A model generated the notes under the pieces. That model did no database searches and was not told the DNA's origin. It saw only the letters and a program-made list of their open reading frames with translations. From Marinobacter lipolyticus (GTDB lineage Bacteria; Pseudomonadota; Gammaproteobacteria; Pseudomonadales; Oleiphilaceae): a stretch of 64,000 nucleotides of DNA. The position numbers and the translations under genes were made by a program. Where the stretch lies: positions 62,001 through 126,000 of the forward strand of contig NZ_QTKT01000006.1 of assembly GCF_018424605.1 (NCBI RefSeq). Direction: 5' to 3'. Of this stretch, positions 40,781 through 49,344 are shown in pieces; the first letter of the stretch is position 1, and each line of letters starts with the position of its first letter.

Positions 40781-41908
40781 ATGGACCTTCTTCTGCTTTT
40801 AACCTATGCCGCTGTCTGTATAGTTATCTTTAAGGTATTTCGGGTTCCTCTCAATAAATGGACTGTACCTACCGCTGTGCTCGGTGGTGTGGTTTTGGTG
40901 GGCACGCTGGTGCTGCTAATGAATTACAACCACCCTTTTACCCACAAGGCGAGGCAGGTGTATGTGGTGACGCCCATCGTGCCGGAGATTAAGGCCAGAG
41001 TGGTGGAGGTGCCGGCATCGGCCAACACCCCGCTGAAACAGGGGGAGCCCATGATCGTGTTGGACAACACCCGGGTTCTGGCCCGTGTGCACCAACTGGA
41101 AGCCCAGTTGGCAGACACCGGGCAGGGGGTCGCCTCCAATGTCGCCGGTGTCTCCGAAGCCCGGGCCAGAGTCGTTCAGGTAACCGCAGTCAGAGACCAG
41201 GCGTTACGCACTCTGCGCCGTTACGAAGGGGCGGCTTCTGCTTTCAGCCAGCAGCAGCTCGACACCCAACGTCAGAAAGTGGCCGCCAGTAATGCCGATC
41301 TCGATGCCGCCAGGGCGGCACTGGCCAGGGCAGAGGCGCAACTGAGTGGCTCGGTGGATGGCCAGGACCCGGCCGTGGCGGCGATCGAGGCTCAGCTGGA
41401 AGAGGCTCGTTTTGATCTTGAGAACACCATTCTGCGGGCCCCCACGGACGGCTTCCTGACTCAGTTGGCGGTTCGCCCGGGAATGATGGCGGTGCCTTTC
41501 CCTCTCAGGCCAGTGGCCAACTTTGTCAACCAGGAGGAACGCCGTTTCGTGGCTGCCTTCCGTCAGCAGTCACTGTTGCGCCTGAAGCCGGGGTACGAGG
41601 CGGAACTGACCTTCACGGCTTTGCCCGGAGAGATTTTTCCAGGGCGGGTGGTTGAAGTGCTGCCGACCGTCGCGGAGTCACAGCTGGCTGCGGGGCAAGC
41701 GTTAATTGGCGGCGAAGCGTTCCAGAGAATGAACAATGAAACGCTGGTGGTGCTGGAGATGGACGATATCAGCGAGATCGAGAACTTGCCGCTCGGGGTC
41801 AGTGCCCAGGTGGCCGTGTATTCCGATCACATGCACCATGTGGCGATCATGCGTAAAATCCTTCTCAGGATGTTGAGCTGGCAGCACTACCTTTACCTGG
41901 ACCATTGA
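40781..41908 (+). CDS. yiaV: HlyD/MFP-family inner-membrane protein (YiaV-like)
   Basis: This 375-aa protein has N-terminal membrane helices (about 3-20 and 28-50), a biotinyl-lipoyl half motif (VVEVPASANTPLKQGEPMIVLD), a long alpha-hairpin (about 95-205, many heptads) and the second lipoyl part with a beta barrel. It is the periplasmic adaptor type of tripartite pumps, but no pump gene adjoins. YiaW/YiaV pairs are thought to serve an export function. C-terminal His residues (SDHMHHVAIM) are notable. Confidence 0.88.
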   Translation: MDLLLLLTYAAVCIVIFKVFRVPLNKWTVPTAVLGGVVLVGTLVLLMNYNHPFTHKARQVYVVTPIVPEIKARVVEVPASANTPLKQGEPMIVLDNTRVLARVHQLEAQLADTGQGVASNVAGVSEARARVVQVTAVRDQALRTLRRYEGAASAFSQQQLDTQRQKVAASNADLDAARAALARAEAQLSGSVDGQDPAVAAIEAQLEEARFDLENTILRAPTDGFLTQLAVRPGMMAVPFPLRPVANFVNQEERRFVAAFRQQSLLRLKPGYEAELTFTALPGEIFPGRVVEVLPTVAESQLAAGQALIGGEAFQRMNNETLVVLEMDDISEIENLPLGVSAQVAVYSDHMHHVAIMRKILLRMLSWQHYLYLDH

Positions 41909-41961
41909 TCCTCAAACCCGGTTAAAATAAGGCCCCGCTTTCAAACTTCACAGAGAACCCT

Positions 41962-42441
41962 ATGCCAATCGAAAAGAATCAGGTGGTTTTGTTTCACTAC
42001 AGCGTCCGTGATGAACAGGGCAGCGAAGTTGAAAATTCCCGTGGCGGCGAGCCGAACGCCTATCTGCATGGCCACGGCGGCATCATCCAGGGGCTGGAAG
42101 ATGCCCTGGAAGGTCGCGAGGCCGGCGATACGTTCAGCGTTACCGTTACGCCGGACAAAGCCTACGGCCCGCGCAAGGCTGATGCAGTGCAGCGCGTGCC
42201 GGTCAAGCATTTGATGGGTGCCAAGCGCTGGAAGCCGGGTATGGTTGCCCAGGTGCAAACCGAGCAGGGCCCGCGCCATGTTGTGGTCGCCAAGGTCGGC
42301 CTCAAGTTTGCCGATGTCGACACCAACCATCCGATGGCCGGCAAAACCCTGACCTTCGATATCGAAGTCATCGACGTGCGGGATGCCGATGCGGAAGAGA
42401 TCGCGCACGGCCACGCCCATGGGCCCGGTGGGCATCATTGA
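41962..42441 (+). CDS. slyD: FKBP-type peptidyl-prolyl isomerase (SlyD-like)
   Basis: This 159-aa cytosolic isomerase/chaperone starts with an FKBP half (MPIEKNQVVLFHYSVRDEQG), has an inserted flap domain (about 70-125, RKADAVQRVPVKHLMGA) and a His-rich C-terminus (HGHAHGPGGHH) typical of nickel-binding SlyD. It speeds Pro isomerisation, and the tail may bind Ni. No CXXC in the tail, unlike E. coli SlyD. It is followed 18 nt later by the RadD-like helicase. Confidence 0.9.
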   Translation: MPIEKNQVVLFHYSVRDEQGSEVENSRGGEPNAYLHGHGGIIQGLEDALEGREAGDTFSVTVTPDKAYGPRKADAVQRVPVKHLMGAKRWKPGMVAQVQTEQGPRHVVVAKVGLKFADVDTNHPMAGKTLTFDIEVIDVRDADAEEIAHGHAHGPGGHH

Positions 42442-42459
42442 TCGATTGAACCCAGCCAG

Positions 42460-44229
42460 ATGACAGCGCCTTTCACGCTGCGGCCGTACCAGCAGGAGGC
42501 GGTTGAGGCCACGCTGACTCATTTCCGCAAGTCCGATGAATCCGCCGTCATCGTGCTGCCAACCGGTGCTGGAAAGAGTCTGGTTATTGCTGAGCTGGCC
42601 CGTCTTGCCCGGCGCAAGATCCTGGTGCTCACCCATGTCAAAGAGCTGGTGGAGCAGAACCACGCCAAGTACCAGAGCTATGGCCTCACAGGCGGCATCT
42701 TCTCCGCCGGCCTGAAGCGCAAGGAAAACCACCATCAGGTGACCTTTGCCAGTGTGCAGTCGGTTTCGGCGAATCTGGATCAGTTCCGGGATGAATACTC
42801 GCTGGTGATTATTGATGAGTGCCATCGGGTCAGCGGCGAGGAAACCAGTCAGTATCAGCGGATCATTCAGTTACTGCAGCAACAGAACGATTCCCTCAAA
42901 GTACTGGGGCTGACTGCCACCCCCTATCGTCTGGCCATGGGCTGGATCTACCGCTATCACTACCGGGGCTTTGTCCGGGGTGAGGATGACAAGCCCTTTC
43001 AGCACTGCATTTACGAGTTGCCGCTGAGTTATATGATCAGCCGCGGGTATCTCACCCCACCGGAACTGGTGAACGCGGCAGTGGCGCAATACGATTTCTC
43101 CGCGCTGGCGCAGGACCGCTTTGGCGAATACGCCGAGAAAGACGTCAACCAGCTGTTGAGCAAACACCAGCGGGTAACCCGCGCCATTATTGAGCAGGTG
43201 ATGGAGCGTGCCGCCGAGCGCCAGGGCGTGATGATCTTTGCGGCAACGGTGGACCATGCGAGGGAGATCACCGGCTATCTGCCGCAGCACGAAACCGCCC
43301 TGGTGACCGGCGCCACCGACCTGAAGGATCGGGACTCGCTGATCCAGCGCTTCAAGCAGCGAGAGCTGAAGTATCTGGTGAATGTGTCCGTCCTCACCAC
43401 AGGCTTCGATGCGCCCCACGTGGACTTTATCGCCATTCTTCGGCCTACCCAGTCGGTCAGCCTGTATCAGCAGATCGTGGGCCGCGGACTTCGTCTTGAC
43501 GACGGCAAGCAGGATTGCCTGGTGATCGATTACGCCGGCAACCATGTGAACCTGCATCACCCGGAGGTAGGTGAGCCCAAACCGAACCCCGACAGCGAGC
43601 CGGTGCAGGTGTTCTGCCCGGGCTGCGGGTTTGCCAATATCTTTTGGGGCAAAACCGATGGTGACGGCCGTGTGATTGAACACTACGGACGCCGGTGCCA
43701 GGGGTTGCTGGAGCCTTTGGAAGGGGATGGTCCTGCCGGGCAGAACGGGCGACCGCAACAGTGTGATTACCGTTTTCGTTTCAAGGAGTGCCCGCACTGC
43801 GGAGCCGAGAATGATATTGCCGCCCGCAACTGCCATCAGTGCCGCAAGGCCATCATCGATCCGGACGATCAGCTCCGGGATGCGCTGAAGCTCAAGGATG
43901 CCATGGTAATCCGCTGCGCCGGGATATCGCTGGTTGATGATGGCAGCAAGTTGAGGATCACCTATCACGGTGAAGATGGGGAAGAGCTCCGAGAGTCGTT
44001 CGATTTCAGCAAACCGGGCCAGCGCACTGTGTTTAACAAACTGTTCGGGCGTCGTTTTGCCAACAGCCAGGCTCCGAAAGTGTTCGCCTCGGCGGATGAG
44101 GTGCTTGAATTGCAGGCCCTGTTGCCAGCGCCGGATTTTGTGATTGCTCGAAAGCAGAAGCATTATTGGCAGGTACAGGAGCGGGTTTTTGATTATCGGG
44201 GGCAGTATCGGAAAGCGAATGAAACGTAA
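42460..44229 (+). CDS. radD: RadD-like superfamily 2 helicase
   Basis: This 589-aa protein has SF2 helicase motifs: Q-like LRPYQQEAV, Walker A LPTGAGKS (about 34-41), DECH (about 110), TATP, and in the second RecA domain [10 protein letters not shown] and [10 protein letters not shown]-terminal Cys clusters ([13 protein letters not shown] and CHQC) form zinc ribbons, as in RadD/YejH, which takes part in DNA repair and template-switch fork recovery. The length is typical. Confidence 0.92.
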   Translation: MTAPFTLRPYQQEAVEATLTHFRKSDESAVIVLPTGAGKSLVIAELARLARRKILVLTHVKELVEQNHAKYQSYGLTGGIFSAGLKRKENHHQVTFASVQSVSANLDQFRDEYSLVIIDECHRVSGEETSQYQRIIQLLQQQNDSLKVLGLTATPYRLAMGWIYRYHYRGFVRGEDDKPFQHCIYELPLSYMISRGYLTPPELVNAAVAQYDFSALAQDRFGEYAEKDVNQLLSKHQRVTRAIIEQVMERAAERQGVMIFAATVDHAREITGYLPQHETALVTGATDLKDRDSLIQRFKQRELKYLVNVSVLTTGFDAPHVDFIAILRPTQSVSLYQQIVGRGLRLDDGKQDCLVIDYAGNHVNLHHPEVGEPKPNPDSEPVQVFCPGCGFANIFWGKTDGDGRVIEHYGRRCQGLLEPLEGDGPAGQNGRPQQCDYRFRFKECPHCGAENDIAARNCHQCRKAIIDPDDQLRDALKLKDAMVIRCAGISLVDDGSKLRITYHGEDGEELRESFDFSKPGQRTVFNKLFGRRFANSQAPKVFASADEVLELQALLPAPDFVIARKQKHYWQVQERVFDYRGQYRKANET

Positions 44230-44257
44230 CGCAGACGTCAATGTCTGTGGATTTGGC

Positions 44258-44308
44258 ATGGTTTCCATATCTGAAACCATATGCTATGGTTTCCAAAAAT
44301 GAAACAGG
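44258..44308 (+). promoter_or_regulatory. Two tandem operators of the higBA module
   Basis: ATGGTTTC-N7-GAAACCAT (44258-44280, perfect) and ATGGTTTC-N7-GAAAC (44286-44305, with three mismatching end bases). They are 28 bp apart and directly precede the toxin start. They are likely bound by the antitoxin HigA for autorepression. Confidence 0.65.
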
Positions 44309-44316
44309 GATGTTTT

Positions 44317-44628
44317 GTGCACGTAATTTCAAGAAAGCCGTTTAACGATGCAGCCAGAAAGTTTCCCAACGACAGAGAAGCTTTGGTCAGTACTTACATC
44401 ACGCTGCGGAATGGCCAGTTCGATACGCCGGAAGAGCTCCGCCAAGTGTTTCCGTCTCTGGACAATTTCAAGTACAGGGACAAATGGTGGGTTATCGACA
44501 TTGGCGGAAACAACTTGCGGCTGATCGCTTTTATTGAATTTCGTGACAGCCGCATGTACGTGAAACACATATGCAGCCACGCCGACTATGATCGGCTGAG
44601 TGAGAAGTACCGTCGCAATCGGGAGTAA
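44317..44628 (+). CDS. higB: HigB-type mRNA interferase toxin
   Basis: This 103-aa protein of the HigB_toxin family starts at GTG 44317 with AGGGA about 6 nt upstream; an ATG at 44281 lies in the operator and is rejected. It shows VISRKPFNDAARKFPNDREAL and the RelE-like core NNLRLIAFIEF with a C-terminal H and Y (VKHICSHADYDRL). It cleaves mRNA on the ribosome when unbound. HigA is 5 nt downstream, toxin first, as usual in hig operons. Confidence 0.9.
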   Translation: MHVISRKPFNDAARKFPNDREALVSTYITLRNGQFDTPEELRQVFPSLDNFKYRDKWWVIDIGGNNLRLIAFIEFRDSRMYVKHICSHADYDRLSEKYRRNRE

Positions 44629-44633
44629 GGTCT

Positions 44634-45050
44634 ATGATATCGCCTGCTGTTGATCAGATCAGAGATGCGTTGGCCCAGGTGCCTTTCCTGGCTCATATCG
44701 AAACGCCGGATGACTATGAGCAAGCACTGGAATTAATGGGTCAGTTAGTAGACGACTATGACGCCAATAAACCGCTGATTGAGATTCTGTCAGTCAGTAT
44801 TGAACGCTGGGAGGATCACGCTGAAGAGTTTTCCGATTTTAACGCCACAGTTGCAGGAACGGACCCGGGAATTGCGGTACTTAAAACTCTGATGGCTCAA
44901 CATCGTCTTGGAGTTGCGGATCTGCCAGAGCTGGGCTCAAAGGGTAACGTGAGCAAGATTCTCAATGGCGCTGATGGTAAGAAACTGGCCCGCAAACATA
45001 TCGAAGCCCTCTCCAAGCGGTTTGGTGTTTCTCCGGCGCTATTTTTCTGA
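44634..45050 (+). CDS. higA: HigA-type antitoxin and repressor
   Basis: This 138-aa protein has an N-terminal helical part (about 1-80) that likely holds the toxin and a C-terminal helix-turn-helix (about 85-138, LKTLMAQHRLGVADLPELGSKGNVSKILNG) that would bind the tandem ATGGTTTC operators. Starts 5 nt after higB. The HTH-at-C-terminus order is typical of this HigA group. Conserved ending FGVSPALFF. Confidence 0.9.
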   Translation: MISPAVDQIRDALAQVPFLAHIETPDDYEQALELMGQLVDDYDANKPLIEILSVSIERWEDHAEEFSDFNATVAGTDPGIAVLKTLMAQHRLGVADLPELGSKGNVSKILNGADGKKLARKHIEALSKRFGVSPALFF

Positions 45051-45100
45051 CCTGCCAAACATCAAGTTCATTGGGTAGGGTATGCCCATGCCCGGGGAAA

Positions 45101-45889
45101 TTATTGAACGGTCTGGCTCAGCGCGTCGATCATGTCATCGGGATAGGTACCGCGGTAATACGCTGCAAGCGTGCCATCCAGTTTCATCTGATCAAGGATA
45201 TCCTGCCAGCGTGCGACGGTCGCAGCCGGTGTATCGAGCGACATCGCAATGTACAGATCTTTCGTCGAGGTGGCGTAGGCTAGCCTGACGTCCGTGTCTG
45301 AATAAGGCGTTTGCTCAAACAGCGGCATACGGGCGATGTCACTGGTCATCCACGCTTTGACCCGACCGTGCATCAGCATGTCCAGACATTGCGACGAGTG
45401 GGTGGGTTGTTCCAGATTGTTAAAGCCCAGAGCTTTCAGTGCCTGGCCACCAGAGCTGCCGCGATACGCACAGATACCGTCCAGATTGCGAGCCTCGTCC
45501 AATGTCTCAATGGAAACATCGTCCTGGCGTCGGACAAACAGGCCGCCGGTGATGCGTTTGATCGGACCGACCCATTTGAACTGATGTTCCCGGATTTCCG
45601 AGCGGGCGGTTTCGAACAGCGCTACATTGGGTCCTTTCCGGGCCATCATGTAGCCCCGGGCCCATGGCAGCATAATGATGTCACCGGGCTCGCCGGCACG
45701 TCTCATCAATTCACGGACAAGCTCTGCGGTAGGGCCGGTTACACGACCACTGTCATCCAGGTATTCACCTGGAGGGGAGTGTTCAGTCACAACAGTCATC
45801 GGTTCGCCCAGGGCCTGGGCGCCGCAAAGCCCGTTGAGCAACAGCGTTCCCGTTAGAATCATGCCACCGAAACGATAGTTCCAAACCAT
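45101..45889 (-). CDS. Periplasmic solute-binding protein family 3 (amino-acid-type)
   Basis: This 262-aa protein starts at ATG 45889 (AGGA 7 nt upstream). It has a signal peptide (about 1-26) and the two-lobe SBP family 3 fold (VTEHSPPGEYLDDSGRVTGPTAELVRELMRR). No transport genes adjoin, so it may be a free ligand-binding protein like those related to quorum or c-di-GMP signalling. Ligand unknown. Confidence 0.85.
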   Translation of the reverse strand: MVWNYRFGGMILTGTLLLNGLCGAQALGEPMTVVTEHSPPGEYLDDSGRVTGPTAELVRELMRRAGEPGDIIMLPWARGYMMARKGPNVALFETARSEIREHQFKWVGPIKRITGGLFVRRQDDVSIETLDEARNLDGICAYRGSSGGQALKALGFNNLEQPTHSSQCLDMLMHGRVKAWMTSDIARMPLFEQTPYSDTDVRLAYATSTKDLYIAMSLDTPAATVARWQDILDQMKLDGTLAAYYRGTYPDDMIDALSQTVQ

Positions 45890-46025
45890 TCGCAAATCCT
45901 GTGTATTGGTAATCAGCCTACTATCATAACGGCCTTTGCCCTCGTTGCTTGAGAACATCGGGCCTTTCGCGGTACCTTTTCAATTGCCGCAATCAATACT
46001 CCACCTCCCCGTCAGGTAAAGCGCA

Positions 46026-46973
46026 GTGTTCAAAAGGTTATGGAAAGCCGCCCACCCGGTCCTTGTGTTCTTGCTCTTTGTGATCCTTGCAAGCCCAGGT
46101 CATGCAAAGATTTATAAATGGGTTGATGAAGATGGGAAGGTTCATTTCAGTGACCGACAGGATCATCGCGTTGAGCAGGAAGTGGTCAACGTTAAGCCTG
46201 GCACCTCGGAATGGTCGCGTTTCGATATCACGGTGAAAACCGTCGATGTTGAGCTGAGTGAGGAAGAGCACCAGCAGATCGTTGACGGCGTGAACCATGT
46301 GTATGAGTTTTTCGATCGGGTGATGTCCTTTGATATGTACCGGACGGTGCCGGTCAATATCCTGATTTTCAGGGGTAGTTCTGAGTACCGGAATTACCTG
46401 GTGCAAAGCAACAGGGGCATGGCGGTTGCGTCATACGGCGTGTATATACCCTCCGCGCATCAGATCGTCACTTACGTGCATGAAAACAGAAACCGCACCT
46501 TCAGAACAATCAAGCACGAGGTAAGCCACGCCGTTGTCGATACCATCGTCCCCTATGCGCCTTTGTGGCTAAACGAAGGGCTTGCCGAGCAGATGGAGAT
46601 GCTGGAGCGGGATGAGGCGGGTTTGTATTTTGAGCGTCACCAGGAAAACCGGTTGCTTGTCGATCAGGCCCGGGCCCAGGGCGGTTTAACGGATATCGAC
46701 GAGTTTCTGAAGCTGCCCAGCAATACATGGCGCCATACAGAAATGGCGGGGCACTGGGGACTGCGGGCTCAGTCGGGCCAGTTCCTGTATTTCCTGCTCT
46801 CCAAACCCACCGGCCGGAACTTTGTGGTGCGGCTGATGCATAACTTCAACCGGGGTGATCGAACCCTCGCCTATTACCTGGTGGATGATAATTACATCGG
46901 CGGGGTCAGTATGCTGAGCCTGGACTGGCGGCGTTGGTTGCACGAACAGGGCCAGGGGATCATCAGGCTTTAG
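46026..46973 (+). CDS. Secreted gluzincin-like protein with N-terminal DUF4124
   Basis: This 315-aa protein starts at GTG 46026. It has a signal peptide (about 1-27), a DUF4124 motif directly after it (KIYKWVDEDGKVHFSDRQ), and a peptidase MA-like domain with zinc motif HEVSH (HExxH, about 163-167) and downstream WLNEGLAE, the third Glu ligand. It may act on cell-wall or secreted proteins in the periplasm. The substrate is not known. Confidence 0.82.
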   Translation: MFKRLWKAAHPVLVFLLFVILASPGHAKIYKWVDEDGKVHFSDRQDHRVEQEVVNVKPGTSEWSRFDITVKTVDVELSEEEHQQIVDGVNHVYEFFDRVMSFDMYRTVPVNILIFRGSSEYRNYLVQSNRGMAVASYGVYIPSAHQIVTYVHENRNRTFRTIKHEVSHAVVDTIVPYAPLWLNEGLAEQMEMLERDEAGLYFERHQENRLLVDQARAQGGLTDIDEFLKLPSNTWRHTEMAGHWGLRAQSGQFLYFLLSKPTGRNFVVRLMHNFNRGDRTLAYYLVDDNYIGGVSMLSLDWRRWLHEQGQGIIRL

Positions 46974-47024
46974 ATTTAGTGGCAGTGAGTTGTGGCGGGA
47001 TTTCGGTTTCGAGATTATTGATGG

Positions 47025-47060
47025 AAACCAGGACAGATTACACTCAGGTCCGTCCCGGTT
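47025..47060. repeat. Dispersed repeat relative with an inverted partner
   Basis: AAACCAGGACAGATTACACT resembles the repeats at 26526 and 34734, but with ACACT instead of TATTT, and is followed by TCCGTCCCGGTTTC, so GAAACC and GGTTTC can pair. It could be a REP-like hairpin. Confidence 0.35.
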
Positions 47061-47074
47061 TCAGGGAATGACAT

Positions 47075-47686
47075 TTACTGGACGTCGTAGACCTCAATGA
47101 TGGTATTGGCCAGTTCGAGGTCATTGTCATTTGCCAGCGCAAGCTGGTTCAAGGTCCGGATGGTAGTGCCTTTCTCCGAGTTTTCGATTCCCAGCAACCG
47201 CACGATGGCGTCCGCTTCCTCTCCGCCGCCGATGGCGAGCTGGTGGCGAAGCTTCCCGCTGAACGCAATGACGATTTCTTTAATCTGTCTTGGCCTGGAG
47301 GTTGAAATCCCGGTCGGGGTGTCAGGCTTGAGGGTGACGAAGTACTGATCCGGTGAAAACTCGTGAATGGCCCCGGAGACTCCATCCGTGGTGGAGCCCA
47401 CTAATCCTCCAAGCACTATGTTGCCGAAGAACCACGGATTAGTTGTTGTAGAGAGCTGGGCGGTATAAGTTTTGTAGCCTTCCTTTTCAAAAGTAATGGA
47501 TTGGTTGGAGCCACGGTCTACCGGCACGGTCAGAGGCGTCTTGCCAAGTACGCGGCCAGAAACAGTAACGGTGGCCTCGTCGGGCTCGCTGTTGAAAGTG
47601 ACTTTCTGGTCAGTTCCGGACACCACCGATGCGCAACCGGTAAACAGAAGTGCGGCAGTCAGTGTAAGTAGTAGCGGGTATTTCAT
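47075..47686 (-). CDS. PEGA-domain lipoprotein
   Basis: This 203-aa protein has a lipoprotein signal (lipobox LFTGC, Cys about 18), a PEGA domain (about 28-75, SEPDEATVTVSGRVLGKTPLTVPV ... FEKEGYKTY), a hydrophobic Gly segment and a C-terminal helical part. PEGA domains sit at the cell surface and bind peptides or other surface proteins. It lies 35 nt after the upstream lipoprotein gene and is probably co-transcribed with it. Confidence 0.82.
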   Translation of the reverse strand: MKYPLLLTLTAALLFTGCASVVSGTDQKVTFNSEPDEATVTVSGRVLGKTPLTVPVDRGSNQSITFEKEGYKTYTAQLSTTTNPWFFGNIVLGGLVGSTTDGVSGAIHEFSPDQYFVTLKPDTPTGISTSRPRQIKEIVIAFSGKLRHQLAIGGGEEADAIVRLLGIENSEKGTTIRTLNQLALANDNDLELANTIIEVYDVQ

Positions 47687-47721
47687 TGTTTTTCCTTTTG
47701 GTCGGGGGAGATGCCAGAAGG

Positions 47722-48273
47722 TTATTGGCTCAAGGAGACGTCAGTGGGATGAATTTGGAGTTCAGCGAGTTTCTCCAGCAGGCCCTGGATGTTGGCGTTT
47801 CCGGAACCTTCGTTGGCAAGCCTCAGGCGCTTGATTGCGGCAAAGGCGTCGCCAATTGTGGCGGTGTAGGGAGCAACAATTGTTTCGTTCAGGACTACCG
47901 CGCCGGTGTTTTCACGGTCGGTCAGTATGTACTTCACGTGGGTGGTCACTTCAAAGTCCAGTCCGAACAAGGGTTGCTCCACCTTTAGCAGTATCGCTTC
48001 AAGCTGATAGCGGCCTTCTCCAGACAGGAGGCCCTGTTTTCTGAGGCTTTGCTTGAGGGCGCCTGCAAAGGCGTCATTGTCGATCTCGGAGGTCCAGGCG
48101 GGGTTCGTTTCTTCGCCTCCGGATACGCTGTATACATCCACATTGCTTTGTAGGGCGGTGTCGTAGGTATTTATTGGCCCCTCGTACACCATATTGCCCA
48201 TCTTCGCGCCGGACGCGCAGCCGGTGAGGTAAAGCAGCGCTGCCAGTACAGCCAAAATCCTTACGTTTCGCAC
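47722..48273 (-). CDS. Lipoprotein of unknown function
   Basis: This 183-aa protein starts at GTG 48273 (AAGGAA 6 nt upstream) and has a clear lipobox (LYLTGC). The mature part looks like a beta-rich domain (LEAILLKVEQPLFGLDFEV, THVKYILTDRENTGAVV) that resembles proteins annotated only as UDP-N-acetylglucosamine acyltransferase-like or uncharacterised lipoproteins. It is first in a two-lipoprotein operon. Function not assigned. The gap 48274-48569 shows nothing recognisable. Confidence 0.7.
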   Translation of the reverse strand: MRNVRILAVLAALLYLTGCASGAKMGNMVYEGPINTYDTALQSNVDVYSVSGGEETNPAWTSEIDNDAFAGALKQSLRKQGLLSGEGRYQLEAILLKVEQPLFGLDFEVTTHVKYILTDRENTGAVVLNETIVAPYTATIGDAFAAIKRLRLANEGSGNANIQGLLEKLAELQIHPTDVSLSQ

Positions 48274-48569
48274 AGCAGATTCCTTCTTATTTATCTGATT
48301 ATTCTAGAGTATTTCCGGACCGTGGGCGGGAGCCCTCGACGGCGAGACATAGTAGCTAAGCGTTGGTAAGCTTGCTATGCACTTAAGAAGTAATTGAAGT
48401 AAAACTTCGTGAAATTGTTAAGAAAAGTGACACTGATCGAATGGTAAGTGGTTGGCGGATCTCATGTGCCTGAGGTAGAAATGCGAGGACAGGCGGGATG
48501 CCCACCGCTTAATTTATCTTTAGCTGTCCTGATTATTTAACCACCCAGCGAATCAGAGGCGCACTGACC

Positions 48570-48750
48570 ATGACTGACATCCGACACCTCGTATGCCCCC
48601 ATTGCCACAAAGTGAATCGCGTACACGCAGATAAGCTGTAATCCGGCGGCAATTGCGGCACCTGCAAAAGCCGTTGTGGCCGGGAAGTGGCGCGCCAGAG
48701 TGGTGCCAGGAATCAGGCGCAGATCAGTCAGTGGCTGCAGTCGAACGGCC
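48570..48750 (+). pseudogene. trxC copy with its centre deleted and a stop codon
   Basis: ATG 48570 begins a close copy of TrxC (MTDIRHLVCPHCHKVNRV), stops at TAA (codon 24), and continues in frame through CGTCK directly into the TrxC C-terminus (VARQSGARNQAQISQWLQS). Residues about 34-119 of the intact protein at 31735, including the WCGPC active site, are missing. The deletion is in frame. The 3' end overlaps the methyltransferase gene on the other strand. Confidence 0.88.
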
Positions 48751-49344
48751 TCGGCGGAACACCAGCAGCCGGTTGTTTGCCGGCATGGCGTGGTTCTCTG
48801 TAAGGTTCAGGCCCACCGTGTCCGCCAGGGCGCACAGATCGTCCAGATCCCGGATACCCATGTGGGCGGCGTGGGCTCTCAGATGTTGATCAAACCGTCG
48901 GTTGCTGTCACTGGAATACCGGCCCTGGTTGTTGAACGGGCCGTACAGGCAAAATGCGCCGTCTTTCGCCAGGCGTTCACCAATACCGTGAAACATCTGT
49001 TCGACTTCGCGCCAGGCCATGATGTGGGCGGTGTTCGCTGAGAACGCCCAGTTGAAGGTTGCCACGGGCCAGTGGGCGGTGCTGACGTCCAGTTCAATCA
49101 CCGGCAGGATATTGGGCAGTGCGGCCTGCGCGAGCCGGGGGCGACAGGTGTCCACTGCATCGGGGTGGTCGGTTGGTTGCCACTGCAGATGGGGCATTGC
49201 CGTGGCGAAATGCACCGCGTGCTGTCCGGTGCCGGTGCCGACCTCCAACACCGTGCCCGGGGTATCGAAGATCTCACGGAGTTCTTCCAGAATCGGCGCT
49301 TTGTTGTTCTCGCAGGCCTGGGAGAAGGGAAGAGTAGTGGTCAT
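48724..49344 (-). CDS. DUF938 class I SAM-dependent methyltransferase
   Basis: This 206-aa protein starts at ATG 49344, which overlaps the upstream stop by 4 nt; 92 codons of longer frame are rejected. It shows VLEVGTGTGQHAVHFA (SAM loop, about 33-48), QPTDHPDA and NWAFSANTAHIMAW (DUF938 pattern). The final residues are read from the trxC relic, so its original C-terminus may have been altered by the rearrangement. Substrate unknown. Confidence 0.85.
   Translation of the reverse strand: MTTTLPFSQACENNKAPILEELREIFDTPGTVLEVGTGTGQHAVHFATAMPHLQWQPTDHPDAVDTCRPRLAQAALPNILPVIELDVSTAHWPVATFNWAFSANTAHIMAWREVEQMFHGIGERLAKDGAFCLYGPFNNQGRYSSDSNRRFDQHLRAHAAHMGIRDLDDLCALADTVGLNLTENHAMPANNRLLVFRRGRSTAATD

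Noticed and set aside
42871..44280. 469-codon open frame antisense to radD
   Set aside because: It covers radD in the opposite frame and has no recognisable domain; the helicase motifs on the plus strand are complete.
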